Counted from the first letter of the stretch, positions 19,934 through 32,024 are shown. The stretch: 64,000 bases of DNA from Ichthyophis bannanicus (GCA_033557465.1 CM066031.1:174685043-174749042), one strand, 5' to 3'. Translations and numbers: made by a program. Notes: generated by a model not told the origin, from the letters alone.

Positions 19934-20155
19934 ACCCCATTATGTTGACATTTAAAGAGAGTTCTGTTGTTGATGGGCTGCCTCTGCTCAGCTCATACAG
20001 CTGATTCTTGCTGGCTTACAATTGCAGTTCTGAGCCCCACTATGTTGACATTTAAAGAGAGCTCTATTGTTGTTTGGCTGCCTCAACTCAGCTCACACAG
20101 TTGATTCTTGCCTGCTTACAAACGCAATTCCGAGCCCCACTATGTTGAGAGCATG
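19934..20155. repeat. ~105-bp tandem duplication
   Basis: Two adjacent units (about 19934-20035 and 20036-20137) begin ccccattatgttgacattta and ccccactatgttgacattta and continue with over 80% visible identity through 'cagctgattcttgc'. A third partial start follows. They lie upstream of the 5' end of the old minus-strand LINE and could be its reiterated 5' leader, but the link is only positional. Confidence 0.6.
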
Positions 20156-22576
20156 GCAGTAAATACACCTGCACTAATTGCTCAACTTGAAGTTAGTATG
20201 GGTGCACTGACTGCAAAGCATTCACCTACTCTTAGCCCCTAACCTGTCCACTTGCAACCATAATGTACCATGGACAGTAAGCGCCAAAATTCAGCTGTGC
20301 TGTTATGGCTCCATGCTGTTAATTCATGTCCCAGCATGTATTTAGCACATGCCAGAACCAGCGCTAATTGCTAACACCCTTTAATAAAGGGCTCCTAAAT
20401 TTTGTTCCTTGGAATGAATTTATTTACTGCAGTTAAAATATATGCATTTTGAAAGTAAGCATATATTTTTAGACTACTGAAAATCTGCTTAGCCATATTC
20501 TGTTATTTTACTCCCTTGTAAAGAGTGTGCTGTTGAGTAAATTCATAGCAACCCTGCCCCTGTTTTTCTTAGGTAAGGTGTGACCACATAGTCCTTGATT
20601 TTACTCATGTAATTCCCATCTAAGCTTTTGAAATATTACCTGGGGAGTAGGTGCTGGAAGGGGGGACACAGCAGATCCGTGGCATTAGCAACCTTTAGGA
20701 AGGAAGGGGCTCATGTGGAGGAATTGGGGTATTGTTTGAAGACATCAGGGGAGACAGAACAATTACTTGCTCTGTCCTCCCCTGGTTCCCATCCTTTAGC
20801 CTGTGATCTCTGCATTGACAGGCACCATGGGAGTATTCATGCTATCTGCCAATGCTGGAATCATTGGTTAGCATGATAAGTGCTAGCCCTGCCTAGTATC
20901 TGTAGGGCTGGTACTGGTGACTCTCCCTGCAGGTACCATATAGGTTTTATGGCTATCATATGCCATCTTCACATATGCTGTGCAGTAGCTGCAAAATCAC
21001 TTACCGCACTTTAGTAAAATGACCCATAGTGCCACTGAAAATTCTTATAGACCATACCAGCACTATTCAGATAGTTCCAGGAATGAGGGCAGAGGGTGGA
21101 TGTTCCACCTAACTCAATGGATATTCAGCGATATTCAGCTGCTATCCATATAGCTTTGCCATTTAATTTAGGACATTCAGAAGGGGCTGTCCTAATTAAA
21201 CTGCTTAACTATCTGTATAGCGGCAAACATTACCACTGTATATGCACATTCAGTGCCACCACTTGTACAGATAGTGGTGCTGTATATATGCTAAAGATTT
21301 AATGCCACAGCCGGTATTTAAAAAATGCTGACCATGGAGTTTACCTGATACTTTCTATGATGTGTTTGATTTTTGAAGATGTAACAAGTTGAACAGCATG
21401 CACTTAGAAGCTGATTCCATATTGGTGATGCAGAAAGTTAGGTAATAGTTATGGGCGTAAGTCCCTATTTTCAAAGACTTGCCTATGTGAATAGGAACTT
21501 ATGCACATGTTTTGCCTGGGTGCTATTCTGCAAATATACATGTACTGTAAGTCCTCATCATGTGTGTTCTCTAATGGGCCATCACCAGAGGGAGACACTT
21601 GGACAGAGTGTAGATACAGCCTTTACTGATATGCATACATTATAAAAATCTATGACTTATATGCATCTAGGTTCCAGTGCATCCATACATCACAAGCATT
21701 TTATAACTTAAAGCACACATGTGCTTTACCTAATAAAAATAGGCCCAAACTTCATGGGCAGAGCCATAGATTGCTAGCCCAAGTAAATACAAAATTATCC
21801 TTTTAGTGTGACACAATGGCGTAGTTCTCCTTTCTTCAATATGTAGATATGGGCATGTCTGTGCGGGGATCTTGGTTTAAACAGTCATGGTAAAGTGTGA
21901 CTCAGAAGTGTAACAGAGATGTGCGACTAGGTAGGCATAGGGACTGATGGGGGTTATGTTAGAAGCCCCATTCATGTTTTGGCCATCCAAAAACAGGAAT
22001 ACAGATGTCCGAAGCAAGGAGACGCCATAAAGCCATTTTAGAAAGTGTTTTTAAAGACATTCCTGGTGTAGGAACATCCAAGTCAGAATGAGGGGCATGG
22101 TGTAGGCATGAATGGGGCATTCCTAAGATCTTGGATATCCTCATTCGGTTTCAGAAACTCCCTGCATGTCTCAAGTCACATCAAATTTATACCTGCTCCA
22201 GGCATGAATAGGTATCAGAAAAGTGCTCATTTTGCCAGCCAAACATCTAGAGGATGTTGAGAAAGAGGTACCCTCATATTCCCTATATTTTCCATGTTGA
22301 TAATGAATGCTGACAAGGAATGAGGGTTCTTGTTTTCATAATGCCACACCGATGGAAGTCCTCGTATGAAAATCAGCATGTGATAGACATCCCCACCTCA
22401 GGTTTTTTATATGGATGCTGGCACAGGGGTCCATATCAGAAACATCTATGTTTCTATAATCAGGCTGAAACATAGATTTCCCCTATGTTTTTCTGCACTC
22501 TTTGCTCTGGACATCCCAAATTTCAATTGGATGTTCTTTCTAAAATGTCACTTAATGTGTATGAGGTGCACATGTA
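20156..22576. other. unassigned, no gene recognised
   Basis: AT-rich, interspersed-repeat-like sequence. Phrases such as 'tttaataaagggctcctaaa' (near 20382) and 'actttagtaaaatgaccca' (near 21010) resemble ends of DNA-transposon MITEs, and 'gggggttatgttagaagccc' (near 21950) resembles a phrase near 46863. I could not set boundaries. No coding evidence. Confidence 0.4.
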
Positions 22577-23177
22577 AACATAAGAACAGAAGATATGCCA
22601 TACTGGGTCAGACCAAGGGTCCATCAAGCCCAATATCCTGTTTCCAACAGTGACCAATCCAGGTCACAAGTACCTGGCAGGTTCCCAAAAGGTATACAGA
22701 TTCAATACTGCTTGTCTAGTGAGTAAGCAGTGGATTTCCTCGTTCCTCTTTATGGACTTTTCCTCTAGGATCTTGTCCAAACTTCTTTTAAAGTCAGCTA
22801 CGCTAACAGCTTTTACTATATCCTCCAGTAAAGAATACTAGAGTTTGATTATGCGTTGAGTGAAAAAATATTTTCTACAATTACCACAGTCTTAAATGTG
22901 CTACATTGTAGCTTCATTGCATGCCCCCTAGTCTTTCTGCTTTTTGAAGGAGTAAACAACTAATTTATATTTACCTGTTCTACTCCATTCATTATATCTC
23001 CCTTCAGCCATCTCTTTTCCAAGTTGAAGAGCCCTAACCTTTTAATCCTTTCCTCATAGGGATATCCTTCCATCCCCTTTACCATTTTGGTGACTCTTCT
23101 CTGTACCTTTTCTAATTCTGCTATATCCTTTTTAAGATATGGTGACCAGAATTGCACACAATATTCAAGGTGTGCAA
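22577..23177 (-). mobile_element. CR1 3' fragment (copy D)
   Basis: On the minus strand 23157-22960 encodes [19 protein letters not shown] and [19 protein letters not shown], the C-terminal region of CR1 ORF2 (compare copies A-C). The 3'UTR follows and ends in the family's 'gccatactgggtcagac' core and octamer-type terminus (cataagaacagaag) at 22577. It is 5'-truncated at about 23177, usual for CR1. The reading frame is shortened by a deletion before NGVEQVNIN. Confidence 0.9.
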
Positions 23178-24199
23178 ACTAAATACACTGCAGGGAATTA
23201 TGTGTCAAAAATAAATCAAAATAATACACCAAAATAATGCAACATATTAATTAGAACAGCATTTGTACTATTCCTAAAATATATGCGGGTACTTTGACAC
23301 TTTGTTCCCAGTCAGTCCTAATCTCTCTGGTCCAGTGTCTTCCTATTGGTTATGGGGGTCATCAAGGAAAACAAATAAGGGGTTTGTAGATGCGTTGGGA
23401 ACGTTTATGTGCCGAAAATGTATTGGATCGTATCTGAAACATTGCTGTCATGCACATCCATGGTGCTAGCACAGGGGATCTCAGAACATGCCCAGAAGGA
23501 GCGGAACAGGGACATGGTCAGCAATGGGGTCAGGAATGGCCTGTGTATATTTTCAGTGCTTCCTGCAGATATCCACGTTATTCCTGCGGAAACATGGCAT
23601 AAGGCCAGTACTTAGAAAATATTCTGCGCTTCTCTGTAATGCATCCCAGATTGAAGAATGGTTGTGACAATTATGTTTTGAACTTGTGTGAATGCAGTCT
23701 GGAAAAACACAATATGCAGTTTTAAAGAACAGAAAGCAGAGGTGAAGGAATGTAGTAAAGTATAGAAATATTGTTAAACACCCTTACAGAAAATTAAGAC
23801 GAGCAATAGTGTGTATTATGGCTATGCTGAAATGTGGTTTTTGCTAAAGGAACCAATCCAGGGGACCCTAACAATTCCCATGTTATGAAATATGTGACTG
23901 CTGATGTAGGGATAGTATGTGTATGAATAAGGAAAGGATTCTTGTTTTGGTGAGAAACAGCGATCATAGTTTTAGTCCTTGTACCCCATGCTATTATGTT
24001 ATGTCATAGCTGTTATGTATAAGTTTAGGACATCTTTTTGGCAGAATTATGTTTTTGTGACTCAAAATGAGAGAGTATGTGTATGTGGTTTGAGGGGTGC
24101 ACGAGAGGAATTGGTGTGCTCATCTGCAATTCAGGGGGACATGAAAGCCTGGCCAGTACCTGGACTGCAGTGTCACTATGTGCCAGACAAAATCAGAGA

Positions 24200-24436
24200 A
24201 GGTTCTCTATAGCTAAATGTCAAAACACATCCCTGTCAATAATAAGGGACCCTCAGAATAAGAGCATTCACCAGTGAAAACACCACTAATGCATGCCTAT
24301 AATGCACATTTTTTGAGACTAATGATGTTGCAGTTGAGCATGTATTAGTGCTGTTTTCACTGCCAAATGCTCTTTTTCTGAGGGTCCCTTATTATTGACA
24401 GGGTTGTGTTTTGATATTTAGCTAAAGGGAACCTAT
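24200..24436. mobile_element. palindromic MITE-like element
   Basis: The left arm (ggttctctatagctaaatg..., with 'ctgtcaataataagggaccc') is nearly the reverse complement of the right arm for about 110 bp, with a short unpaired centre near 24310. The copy-2 repeat lacks this block, showing that it is an insertion. The exact end and target-site duplication are not clear. Confidence 0.7.
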
Positions 24437-24784
24437 TCAGATTCCTTCTAGATTATTTTTCATAGGTACTCTAATAAGATCATATATTGTTGGCAGTATG
24501 ATAGAGGCAGCCATACATCCACTGTGCCAGGCAATGGGAGACATGACTGATGTTGGGCCAACATTCCCCAGATTGTTCCTTGAGGCCTACATTCTTCCCC
24601 AGTCCAAGATCTATGAGAGCTGCTAGAGTGCTGATATATCTGCAGGCTGGTTACTTGGTATGATGGCACAGTGATCTCCCCTCCCCTGCTCATACAGGTC
24701 TGACCAGGGAAGCAGTGATAGAAAGCAGACTGTGGGAAGTCAGACTGGGCTGCCCCACATATAGCAAATGTAAACAGACCAACA

Positions 24785-25010
24785 TTTTTTATTCAACAGG
24801 TTTTTTTATACCTCTTTATCATTTTAGTCAAAGCAGTTTACATTGTAACTTAAACTTGGTAATACACATTAATCAGGGGCATTGATAACTTGGATTTTTC
24901 TGAGGCAATGGAGGGCTAAGTGACTTGTCCAAGGCCACAAGGAGTGTTCTTGGGACTCAAATCCCAGTCTCTTGGTTTCCAAGCCAGTTTTATTCCTCCA
25001 AGTGACATGT
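24785..25010 (-). mobile_element. CORE/MIR-type SINE, degraded
   Basis: The minus strand has the SINE order tRNA-like head (lost or decayed near 25010), a B-box-like region ('gggactcaaatccca' on plus), a CORE-like block (plus strand 'gacttgtccaaggccacaag') and a 3' tail resembling the L2 3' end ('gcagtttacat'). The same layout is clearer at 44757-45056. Confidence 0.6.
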
Positions 25011-25090
25011 GCCACGGTGGGATAGATGTAGCTGCTGTAAGAAATGCCAGTACCCAGATGGGTGGGAATCAGATGCCATAGTCAGAAGAC

Positions 25091-25091
25091 C

Positions 25092-25128
<37 letters not shown>

Positions 25129-25575
25129 TGCTACTACTACTACAAATCATTTGTATAGCACTACAAGGCATATGCAGCACTGCACAGACAAAAGAAAAGA
25201 TGGTCCCTGCTCGGCAGAGCTTACAATCTAGTTAAGACAGATAACACAACAGCTGTGGACAGATACATCCAGGGGGAATAGTAAGGAAATACAAGGGAGA
25301 TTAGGTGGATCAGATCCAAAAGCGGCAACAAAGAGGTGAGTGCTCAGCCTGGACTTGTGAAGGGCCAGAGAAAAAGCCTGATGTACAGACTCAGGTAGTT
25401 TGTGTCAAGCATAGGGAGCAGCAAGGTGAAAGGAGTGAAGTCTGGATTTGGCAGTAGAAGAGAAGGGCACAGATAGAAGCGATCTGCCAGAAGAATGGAG
25501 TTCCCGAGGAGGGATGTAGGGAGAGATAAGAGAGGAACGGTAGTACGGAGCAGCAGAAGGAGTGCACTTATAGAT
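25091..25575 (-). mobile_element. L2-like LINE 3' part with (TAG)n tail
   Basis: On the minus strand the element ends in the phrase 'gattgtaagctct...gagcagggacc' and a trinucleotide tail seen on plus as (CTA)n at 25093-25143. Upstream of it decayed ORF2 C-terminal sequence runs to about 25575. The flanks 'atagtcagaag' and 'atagatcagagg' may be a diverged target duplication. It splits repeat family Y (compare 61690). Confidence 0.6.
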
Positions 25576-26559
25576 CAGAGGCATTAAAAACAGGCATGCA
25601 TTTGTTGCTCAGCAAGATTATGCATCCTTTGGGGAACTGCAACGTTAGTTTGGGGTTTTGTGCACTTGGTAAGGGTCCATCTTTAGCAGTTTAAAATATG
25701 TTTGTAGAGATGACCAGGGATCACTGGGGCTTTTTCATAATGCCAAGTACCATTTGATGCAAGATATGTCCTGGCATTCATATTCATATTTACATTCTCT
25801 CATACCATATTAGGGTGCACTGGGATGACCTAGCACTTTTCAGGGCCTGAAGAGAACAGGCATATGGTCTAGGTTGCAGCAGCAGTCATTTCTCATTGGT
25901 ATTTATGTCTAGTTTGCATAAACAAACTAATGTTAGTTTGAAGAGCAGCTTAGGAGATGCACATTTTACCGAGGATGTGTGATGTCTGTGGGTACATCCC
26001 AGAGATGGGCAGGATCCGAAATGTGCAACTTTTCAGAATATGGTTGATGTGGAGAATTTGGAGCTTTTGCCAGCCAGGGCTGAGATGGAAGATTGACAGG
26101 TCAGTGATTGACGGATTGGAGCAGGTAGGGATTTCCAGAGCAGAGGGGCGAAGAGGGAGAAGGCTCTGTGCCTGGTGAATTGGGAGATTTTGCCAGCCAG
26201 GGCTGGAATGACAAGAGTGCTTGCCATATTTGTTCTTCTGGCTCTGATATCAGGCATCCAATGCAGGAGATCTTCCAGGGAGGATGCAGAGAGATGATGA
26301 GGGATTTTGAATGTCATTAAAAGGGCTTTGTACTTGAGTCGATTGTTTATTGGAAGGCAATATAACTGCTAGGAGAGGTGATATGTGATCATATCTGGAA
26401 GCTCCGTAAATGGTTTGTGCAGTGGTATTCAAGGCCATTTGTAAAGGATGGAGAGCATAGCCAGGTAAGCCATGTAGGATGATGTTAGCATAATTGAAGA
26501 GAGGCATGATGAGAGCTTGGAAGACAGTGCAAAAGTTGGTAGGTTCCAATAAGGGTCCA

Positions 26560-27258
26560 AGCTGATGGTATTTTGAGATAGACAGCCTTTGTGATATTAC
26601 TTATATGGGATTCCATATTCAGGTATCAATTAAGCAAGAGGCTGTGACAGACTGTATCGAAAGTTGAGGCAATATCCAAGAAGATCAGGATGAATCCCTA
26701 TTTCGGTTTATTCAAATTTATGATCATATTATCAAGTAGGGAGGTAAGCAAGGTCTCAACACCTTGATGTTGACGGAAACCATGCTGCTGTGGATACAAA
26801 GGAGTGCAAGTATCAATGTGGTTTTGAATTTGTTGTTGTGCTATCTTCTCCATTATCTTGGCCAGGAAGGGAAGACTAGATATGGGATGATAGGAGTTCG
26901 GGTCCAGAGGATCTAACTTGGAATTTTTTAGAAGTGGTTTGATGGTAGCAGCTTTCAGAGGTGTTGGAACAAGACCCTTGTTGAAGGAAAGGTGAACAAT
27001 TCTGGAGATATGAGGACTTAATTTAGAACAAGTGGACTTGATCCAGTGGGACAGGCATGGATCCGCAGGTGAGGTGGTGGAGCTAAGTCCTTTTATTATG
27101 TTTTCAATTTGTTCTGTGGAGTATGGGTAGAAAGAATTTAGAGCAGGGATATTGGTGCTTTCAGTCGAAGGGCTTTCTGTGCAGGGATCTCCAGAATGAT
27201 TGATGATCAGTTTGGTTTTATTATGAAAGTGGATAGCAAGGTCCTGCGGGTGAAGCAC
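26560..27258 (-). pseudogene. L2-1 reverse transcriptase N-half
   Basis: The minus-strand frame contains LSSTTSPADPCLSHWIKST, TPLKAATIKPLLK, SYHPISSLPFLAKIMEKI and QQHGFRQHQGVETLL, the finger and early palm motifs of an L2-clade RT. It then reads FLDIASTFDTVCHSL (motif A, with the first catalytic Asp) after one stop, and is deleted directly afterwards. Motifs B and C are absent. Confidence 0.8.
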
Positions 27259-27739
27259 ATTTTCTGTTTGATGTATCAGTGCGTCCTTAGGGAGGGACTG
27301 GATTAAATGAAAGAGCTTGTGGGCCTATTGAGGGAGCGCATAAGGATTTTAGTGTGGTATTCCTTCCTTCTTGTCATAATAGTAATGTGATGATCTTGTA
27401 AGGCCTTCAATTTCCCTGTCGTGGGGAAGCCTGGAATTGCTCCATTTTTTCTCCAGTTTCCTGAGACTCAGTAGGGAGTTGCATAGGTCAGCTGTAAACC
27501 TTATAGCAGAATGTGATCTTTTAGAAGAGTGCCTGTGCTGGGAGAATAGAGCAGCCTGGTTTAGGGTTGAGTGTATAATATCATCTAAATTAGAGGTGCA
27601 GGGATTAAGATTAGGCAATGTTTCAGCAAGGAATTCACCTTTATTGAATGGTTTGAAGCAACGAGCTGGCAGTAATGCAGTATTAATAGATGAATAAAAA
27701 TCTGGGTTGGCAGCTGGAATGTGGAATATGATGGTTTTG

Positions 27740-28338
27740 TGGTCTGACTACAGCACTGGAAAAATTTGTGGCTGGACAGCGTTGTTTGGGTCCATATATG
27801 TGGGAGGGTGCAAAGATAAGGTCCAATGTGTTTCCTCTAGAGTGGTAGGGGCAGATATTAGTTGATCATAATTAAGAGCAGACATTGCATCAAGAAAAGC
27901 TGTATTGTTCTTCTTTGATAAAACAGGGAGATTGAAGTCTCCCAGGATCCAGAGTGGTCTAGTCTTCAGTGAGTGATTACAGACTAAATCCAGGGCTATG
28001 GAGAGGTCATCTGCACTGATGGAGGGAGCATGATAGAAAAGCACTATTGCTAACTGCTTATTAGCAAGTAAGATGGTTTCGAAAGTGGTAGAGTTGTGGG
28101 AGGTGAGGTATTGGAATTGTAGGTCAGATCTAGCCATTATGAGGGTGCCACAACCTCTTCTGTTAGTTCTTGGACAGTTGAAAATATCATAATATGGGAG
28201 CTTAAGTTGATTGGTAAGAACTACATTGGCATCTGTTAGCCATGATTCAGTAATGAAGATTATGTCTAGATTATGATTATCAACATAGTCCCCAATAATT
28301 GGCCATTTATTCCAGATAGATCTTGCATTTATAAGCAT
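27740..28338 (-). pseudogene. L2-1 endonuclease domain
   Basis: Apurinic-like endonuclease that nicks target DNA for target-primed reverse transcription. The minus-strand frame has NARSIWNKWPII, FITESWLTDANVV (catalytic Glu), and WILGDFNLPVLSKKN (GDFN). A stop lies just before SDHKTIIF, the block holding the final Asp-His pair. The fold is otherwise readable across about 200 residues, with no other interruption. Its downstream linker (NLDDIIHSTLNQAALF...) follows after 27618. Confidence 0.8.
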
Positions 28339-28650
28339 ACACTTCAGGACTTTTTCTTCTGTGGACTTCTGAGTGTGGGATTTTCCAGGGGGCTGGCATA
28401 CGATGTGAATGAGATGTTGGTGCCTTGACAGACGTGATGGTCTCAGCGAGTTGAAAACATCTTCTTGTCTGTTTTGACCATAGCCATGTGGAAATTAGGC
28501 CTTGCTGGTGAGAAAAGGATCCGGCAGGTATGATGGATAGGGCCAGGCAATACAGAAAGATAATGTAGGGAATTAAAACTGGCATTGTGATAGAAGGGTA
28601 GATATTACTTGCAGGAAAAGTAGAGCTGATGATGGTACTCCTCAGACTAG

Positions 28651-29304
28651 ACAAGGCTAGGAGGGGAGAGAGGAGACTGAGTGGCTAGCAGGGACAAGTA
28701 CAGTAATGGATATATTTCAGTGTAAGAATAAGAAACTTGCTGAAACTTTTTGCAGTTAACTACGTCGCAGAAGATGGAAAGCAGCGATAAATGTAAGCAG
28801 GAATGTAATAAATGGCTACAATGCAATAAGGGAGAGTTACAATGTAACAACTGAATATGTTATAATAACATATAAAGTCCTTGTCACTGCTATACAATGT
28901 GAGCCAAGGTTTCAATGGAAAAGACAGAGTTAAGGTATAGATTGTTAAAATTTGAATGGATACTGTATGTAATTGCAATAAGGATTAACGCAGAGAACAT
29001 CAAGTGTAAACTTACAATATGGTGGTTAGTAGAGTTGGTCCATAGTTGGGAGGGTAAATATCATAGAAAAGCTGGTTGTGCAGCACTATTGCTTCCGTTT
29101 CTTATTCGCCTTCGTTCCACGCCTAAGGGCCATGCCACGGCCGCGCCGGGAGGTGCTCCTTTTTTGAATAGTTGCTGGTGGGCCCTGATTGGCCTTCTGT
29201 TAGAGAGTGGGAGGGGTTATAGCATCCAGTTGTCTTTGGGATGCCGATCGGGGCTCAGGAAGCAGATGCGGAATTAGGTTCAAACAGTGCCTGCTCTTAA
29301 TTTA
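28651..29304. other. unassigned; short GC-rich phrase near 29100
   Basis: Mostly AT-rich with no recognisable product. The phrase 'ttccacgcctaagggccatg' near 29113 partly resembles 'gtccacgcctaaggcgcacg' near 19862, suggesting that both derive from one repeat family or LINE leader. Confidence 0.35.
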
Positions 29305-29478
29305 GACATATATTTTATTTATTTATTTATTTGTGTGCTTTTTTATACTGCCCCTTCCAGAGATCAGAAGCGGTTTACAGAGAACATGTTAAAAATTAAC
29401 ATTAACATTACATGGAACATTAACAGTGTAAAATTTGTTACATAGGAAACTAAAAATAGAAATTGTAAACGTATTAAC
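29305..29478 (-). mobile_element. L2-type 3' tail fragment
   Basis: On plus: (TATT)n at about 29310-29332, then 'ttttatactgccccttcc' and 'agcggtttacagagaacat'. This mirrors the 3' terminus at 32476-32545 ('atataccgcac...gcggtttacatagaac'). The Tigger-like element at 29481 interrupts what follows. Confidence 0.6.
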
Positions 29479-29480
29479 TA

Positions 29481-30111
29481 CAGTCAAACCTCGGTTTTCA
29501 TTTGCCCCGGTTTTCATACGCTTCGGTTTTCAACGTCTTTTCTGACTGAGATTTTGTCCCGGTTTTCATGCATTGCTTCGGTTTTCAACGTCTTTTGACT
29601 GAGATTTTGTCCCGGTAGCAGGGAAGAAAAGCTGTCAACGTAAGCAGGAGATGTTGAATGAATGTGGGAGGCAGTTCTTTCTCTTGCAGGTTACGTCTGA
29701 AGCTATATCATTAAGATTTTCTGCCATTCTGAAGCATTTTGCAGATAATGTAAAGGTATTTTAATGGACTGAATTCAATGTGATTCCGAAGAGAGCTGGG
29801 CACAGCAGCTTGTCAGGGGTGGCTAAGGCCAGATGTTAACATACTGTACTGTACTTAGCTTGCTTTCAGTGATGTTAAATGTTCATTTATCCATTTCATT
29901 AGTCATTTATATTTATTTCTCATTGTTTTCTGTATGTAAAAATATAGTTATTCTCTATAAAATGTATTTTTTGTGAATATTTTTGGGTGTCTGGAACGGA
30001 TTAATTGGATTTACATTATTTCTTATGGGAAATATTGCTTCAGTTTTCATACGTTTCGGTTTTAGTCAGACTTTTTCGAACGGATTAATCATGAAAACCG
30101 AGGTTTGACTG
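29481..30111. mobile_element. Tigger/pogo-like non-autonomous DNA transposon
   Basis: The ends are inverted: CAGTCAAACCTCGGTTTTCA at the left and its complement at the right, flanked by TA at 29479-29480 and 30112-30113. The CAGTnnnACCTCGGTT type end and TA duplication are typical of the pogo/Tigger branch of Tc1/mariner. At 631 bp with no transposase ORF it depends on a partner. An internal duplication near the left end repeats 'cggttttcaacgtctttt' and 'tgactgagattttgtcccgg'. Confidence 0.85.
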
Positions 30112-30113
30112 TA

Positions 30114-30940
30114 TTTACATTGGTTGAGAGAGATTAATCATACTGATGTATGTAATTCAATGACAGCCATGGAGATTATCTGCATTAACATGTCCACGGG
30201 CCAGGCGTGCATGTTTTGGAATTGGGTTCCATATGAACAGGGGTGTTTAGCAGCACTGTAACAGAAATTCTGTGATTGCTGGCAACCCTAAAATACTTTG
30301 CCTATCAGTTTTTTTTCTTAGGTTGCCAAATAGCCACCAGATTTCTATATCTACTGGCCTTTAATTTATTGTTGAGTTACCAAACATATTTGGAATATAT
30401 ATTACCTGTATTAGCTGTACCAAAACCTATTAATGTAAACCCAGTATCAGGCATATTGAGAAGTAATACAAAAATTACAGAAATCACTCAGGACCTATAG
30501 AACAATTCTATCATACCATAAGAGCTCTAACTTCCAAGGGTCATATAACAAGGGCCTACCTAGGAAAAGACAGCACAGTAAACATTGCAGTGGACAGTAG
30601 ACTATTAATACACCTATTGGGAAAACTAAACAAGCCAAGTTACTACAGATTGATTCTACACTGTCCTTCAGTGCTAACTAAATGCCTGACCTCTTTTACC
30701 AATGCAGAATACCAAAAGACCCTCAGCAAGTACAGAATAAATAACCATAAGCTAAAAACAGAAAAACTATGTAGACAAAAATTAAACTGAAACTCAAAGA
30801 AACTGGACTCTGCATGCAGTGCAACACCAGAGAGATAGAAATAATGAAGCATTTCCCCCTGCACTGTATAAGATATAAAGATAGCAGATGTAAGTTTCAA
30901 AAACTGAGAATCCAATCACTAAATTCAAAATAATATTCTT
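30114..30940. other. unassigned, no gene recognised
   Basis: AT-rich sequence. A 66-codon open frame at 30590-30790 (+) has no domain I know and may be remnant transposon coding sequence. Nothing else is supported. Confidence 0.4.
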
Positions 30941-31750
30941 TTTTCTCTTTGTTGTTTGGCTGTATTATTTTTCTGATCATGTTAGTTACAGTCTCTGGTT
31001 TCTTCTTTCTTTTATCTTCTCTTAACTCTCTTTCTGAGGTCTCTTGTTCATTTGTCATTTTTCTCTCTCCTACCATCTTTTTCACTTCCACCCCTATATC
31101 CACCTCTGACATTGATTTTTTTTCCTTTCATCTTTCTTCCATTTTCTGCCTATCCACCCATATTCTATTCCTTCTTATTATTTAGTCTTCAATCTCCTTC
31201 TTTTTGCTACTTCTACCTTAGGTTTCCATCTCTTTTCCTTTCCCTGGTGCTTCCTCCCCGCTTCCTTATTCTCCAGTCTTTCACTAATTCTCCCTTGTTT
31301 CTCCCCCTTTCTAGCCAGCATCTCCTCTCTCTCTTTCACTCTCTTTCTCCCCTTCTATCTAGCATTTCCCTTCTTTCTACACCCATTTCTAGCACTCCTG
31401 TCTCCCTATCCCACTCCCCGTGTGTCCAGTGTCTTCCTAGCTTCTGTCTCCTTATTCTACCCTGCACATAGCATCTACCCTCTGTCTTCCTACTACCCCC
31501 CCATGTCCAGCATATCTCCCTGCTCTCCCCCATGTTCATAATCACCCCAGTCCCTACTATCCCCATGTCCAACATCTCCCTTGTCTATCTCTCACCTGTG
31601 CTTTCATCCTTCTTTTCCCCATTCCCAAGTCATCATATCCCTCTGTCACCATACTCCCTCTCCTGTATTCACCCCCAAACAAGAAAGCAACATATCCCCT
31701 TTCTTTCCCCCTCTCTGATCAGGCATCTCCTGTTGCTTTTCTCCACCCCA
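30941..31750. repeat. polypyrimidine low-complexity tract
   Basis: About 800 bp of C/T-rich sequence built from irregular tctcc, ttctct and cccc words. Open frames on plus are Ser/Leu/Pro/Phe-rich and on minus Gly/Glu/Arg-rich, as base bias predicts. I do not call any of them a gene. Such tracts can form triplex DNA. Confidence 0.7.
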
Positions 31751-31756
31751 ATCTAG

Positions 31757-32024
31757 TTTACGGTTTAATAAAGGACTTGATAAACCACCTTTCATTACAT
31801 CAAAGTGGTGTACAATAAAATCAATCAAACATTAAAAGAAATAGAAGGAAACACCATAGCATAGAGAGGGCAAGATAGTGAGGCAAAAATAGAGGGGTCA
31901 GGCAAGGAGGGGAGGGAAGGAGCAGAATCCTGGAGGCTTAAGAATAGAACTAAATATTCATCAACTAGAATCTTGAGGAGTGGTAGGGGCAGATCAAATG
32001 CAAGCTGGAATAAATAAGTCTTGA
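31757..32024 (-). mobile_element. L2-3, 3' end (left piece)
   Basis: On plus 'ttataccac'-type and 'aagtggtgtacaataaaatc' phrases match the L2-family 3' terminus, followed by decayed ORF2 end at about 32010 ('aataaataagtcttgaaaga'). The same LINE continues at 38572 after CR1 copy A: 'aagtcttgaa' at the left and 'aagtcttaag' at the right suggest a short target duplication. Confidence 0.6.

Larger units (their letters stand above)
23340..25690. mobile_element. unclassified repeat family Y, copy 1 (nested)
   Basis: Large parts match 60850-61815 in the same order: 'ttatgtgccraaaa', 'aggccagtacttaga', 'ctgcaattcaggggg', 'agaaatgccagtacccagat', 'aatgcatcctttg...gttagttt'. Relative to copy 2 this copy carries three later insertions: a palindromic MITE (about 24190-24490), a SINE (24785-25010) and an L2-type tail (25091-25575). 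No ORF or terminal inverted repeat is recognised, so the class is unknown. Confidence 0.6.
25990..28650 (-). mobile_element. L2-clade LINE (L2-1), RT core deleted
   Basis: Reading leftward on the minus strand: endonuclease (28338-27740), linker (27618-27349), RT N-terminal half (27258-26640), then a direct jump to the RT C-terminal/thumb region (26580-26033). The segment 28654-28340 is probably its 5' leader. About 190 codons of RT, including the Y/F-A-D-D active site, are missing at about 26600-26640 compared with the L2 at 32459-34240. Confidence 0.8.

Noticed and set aside
25044..25235. Poly-leucine open frame
   Set aside because: It is the (CTA)n tail of an L2-like element.
31052..31471. 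139-codon open frame and neighbours in the C/T-rich tract
   Set aside because: The composition (Ser, Leu, Pro, Phe) is what the polypyrimidine bias predicts; no domain, no start context, and GA-rich mirror frames exist on the other strand.
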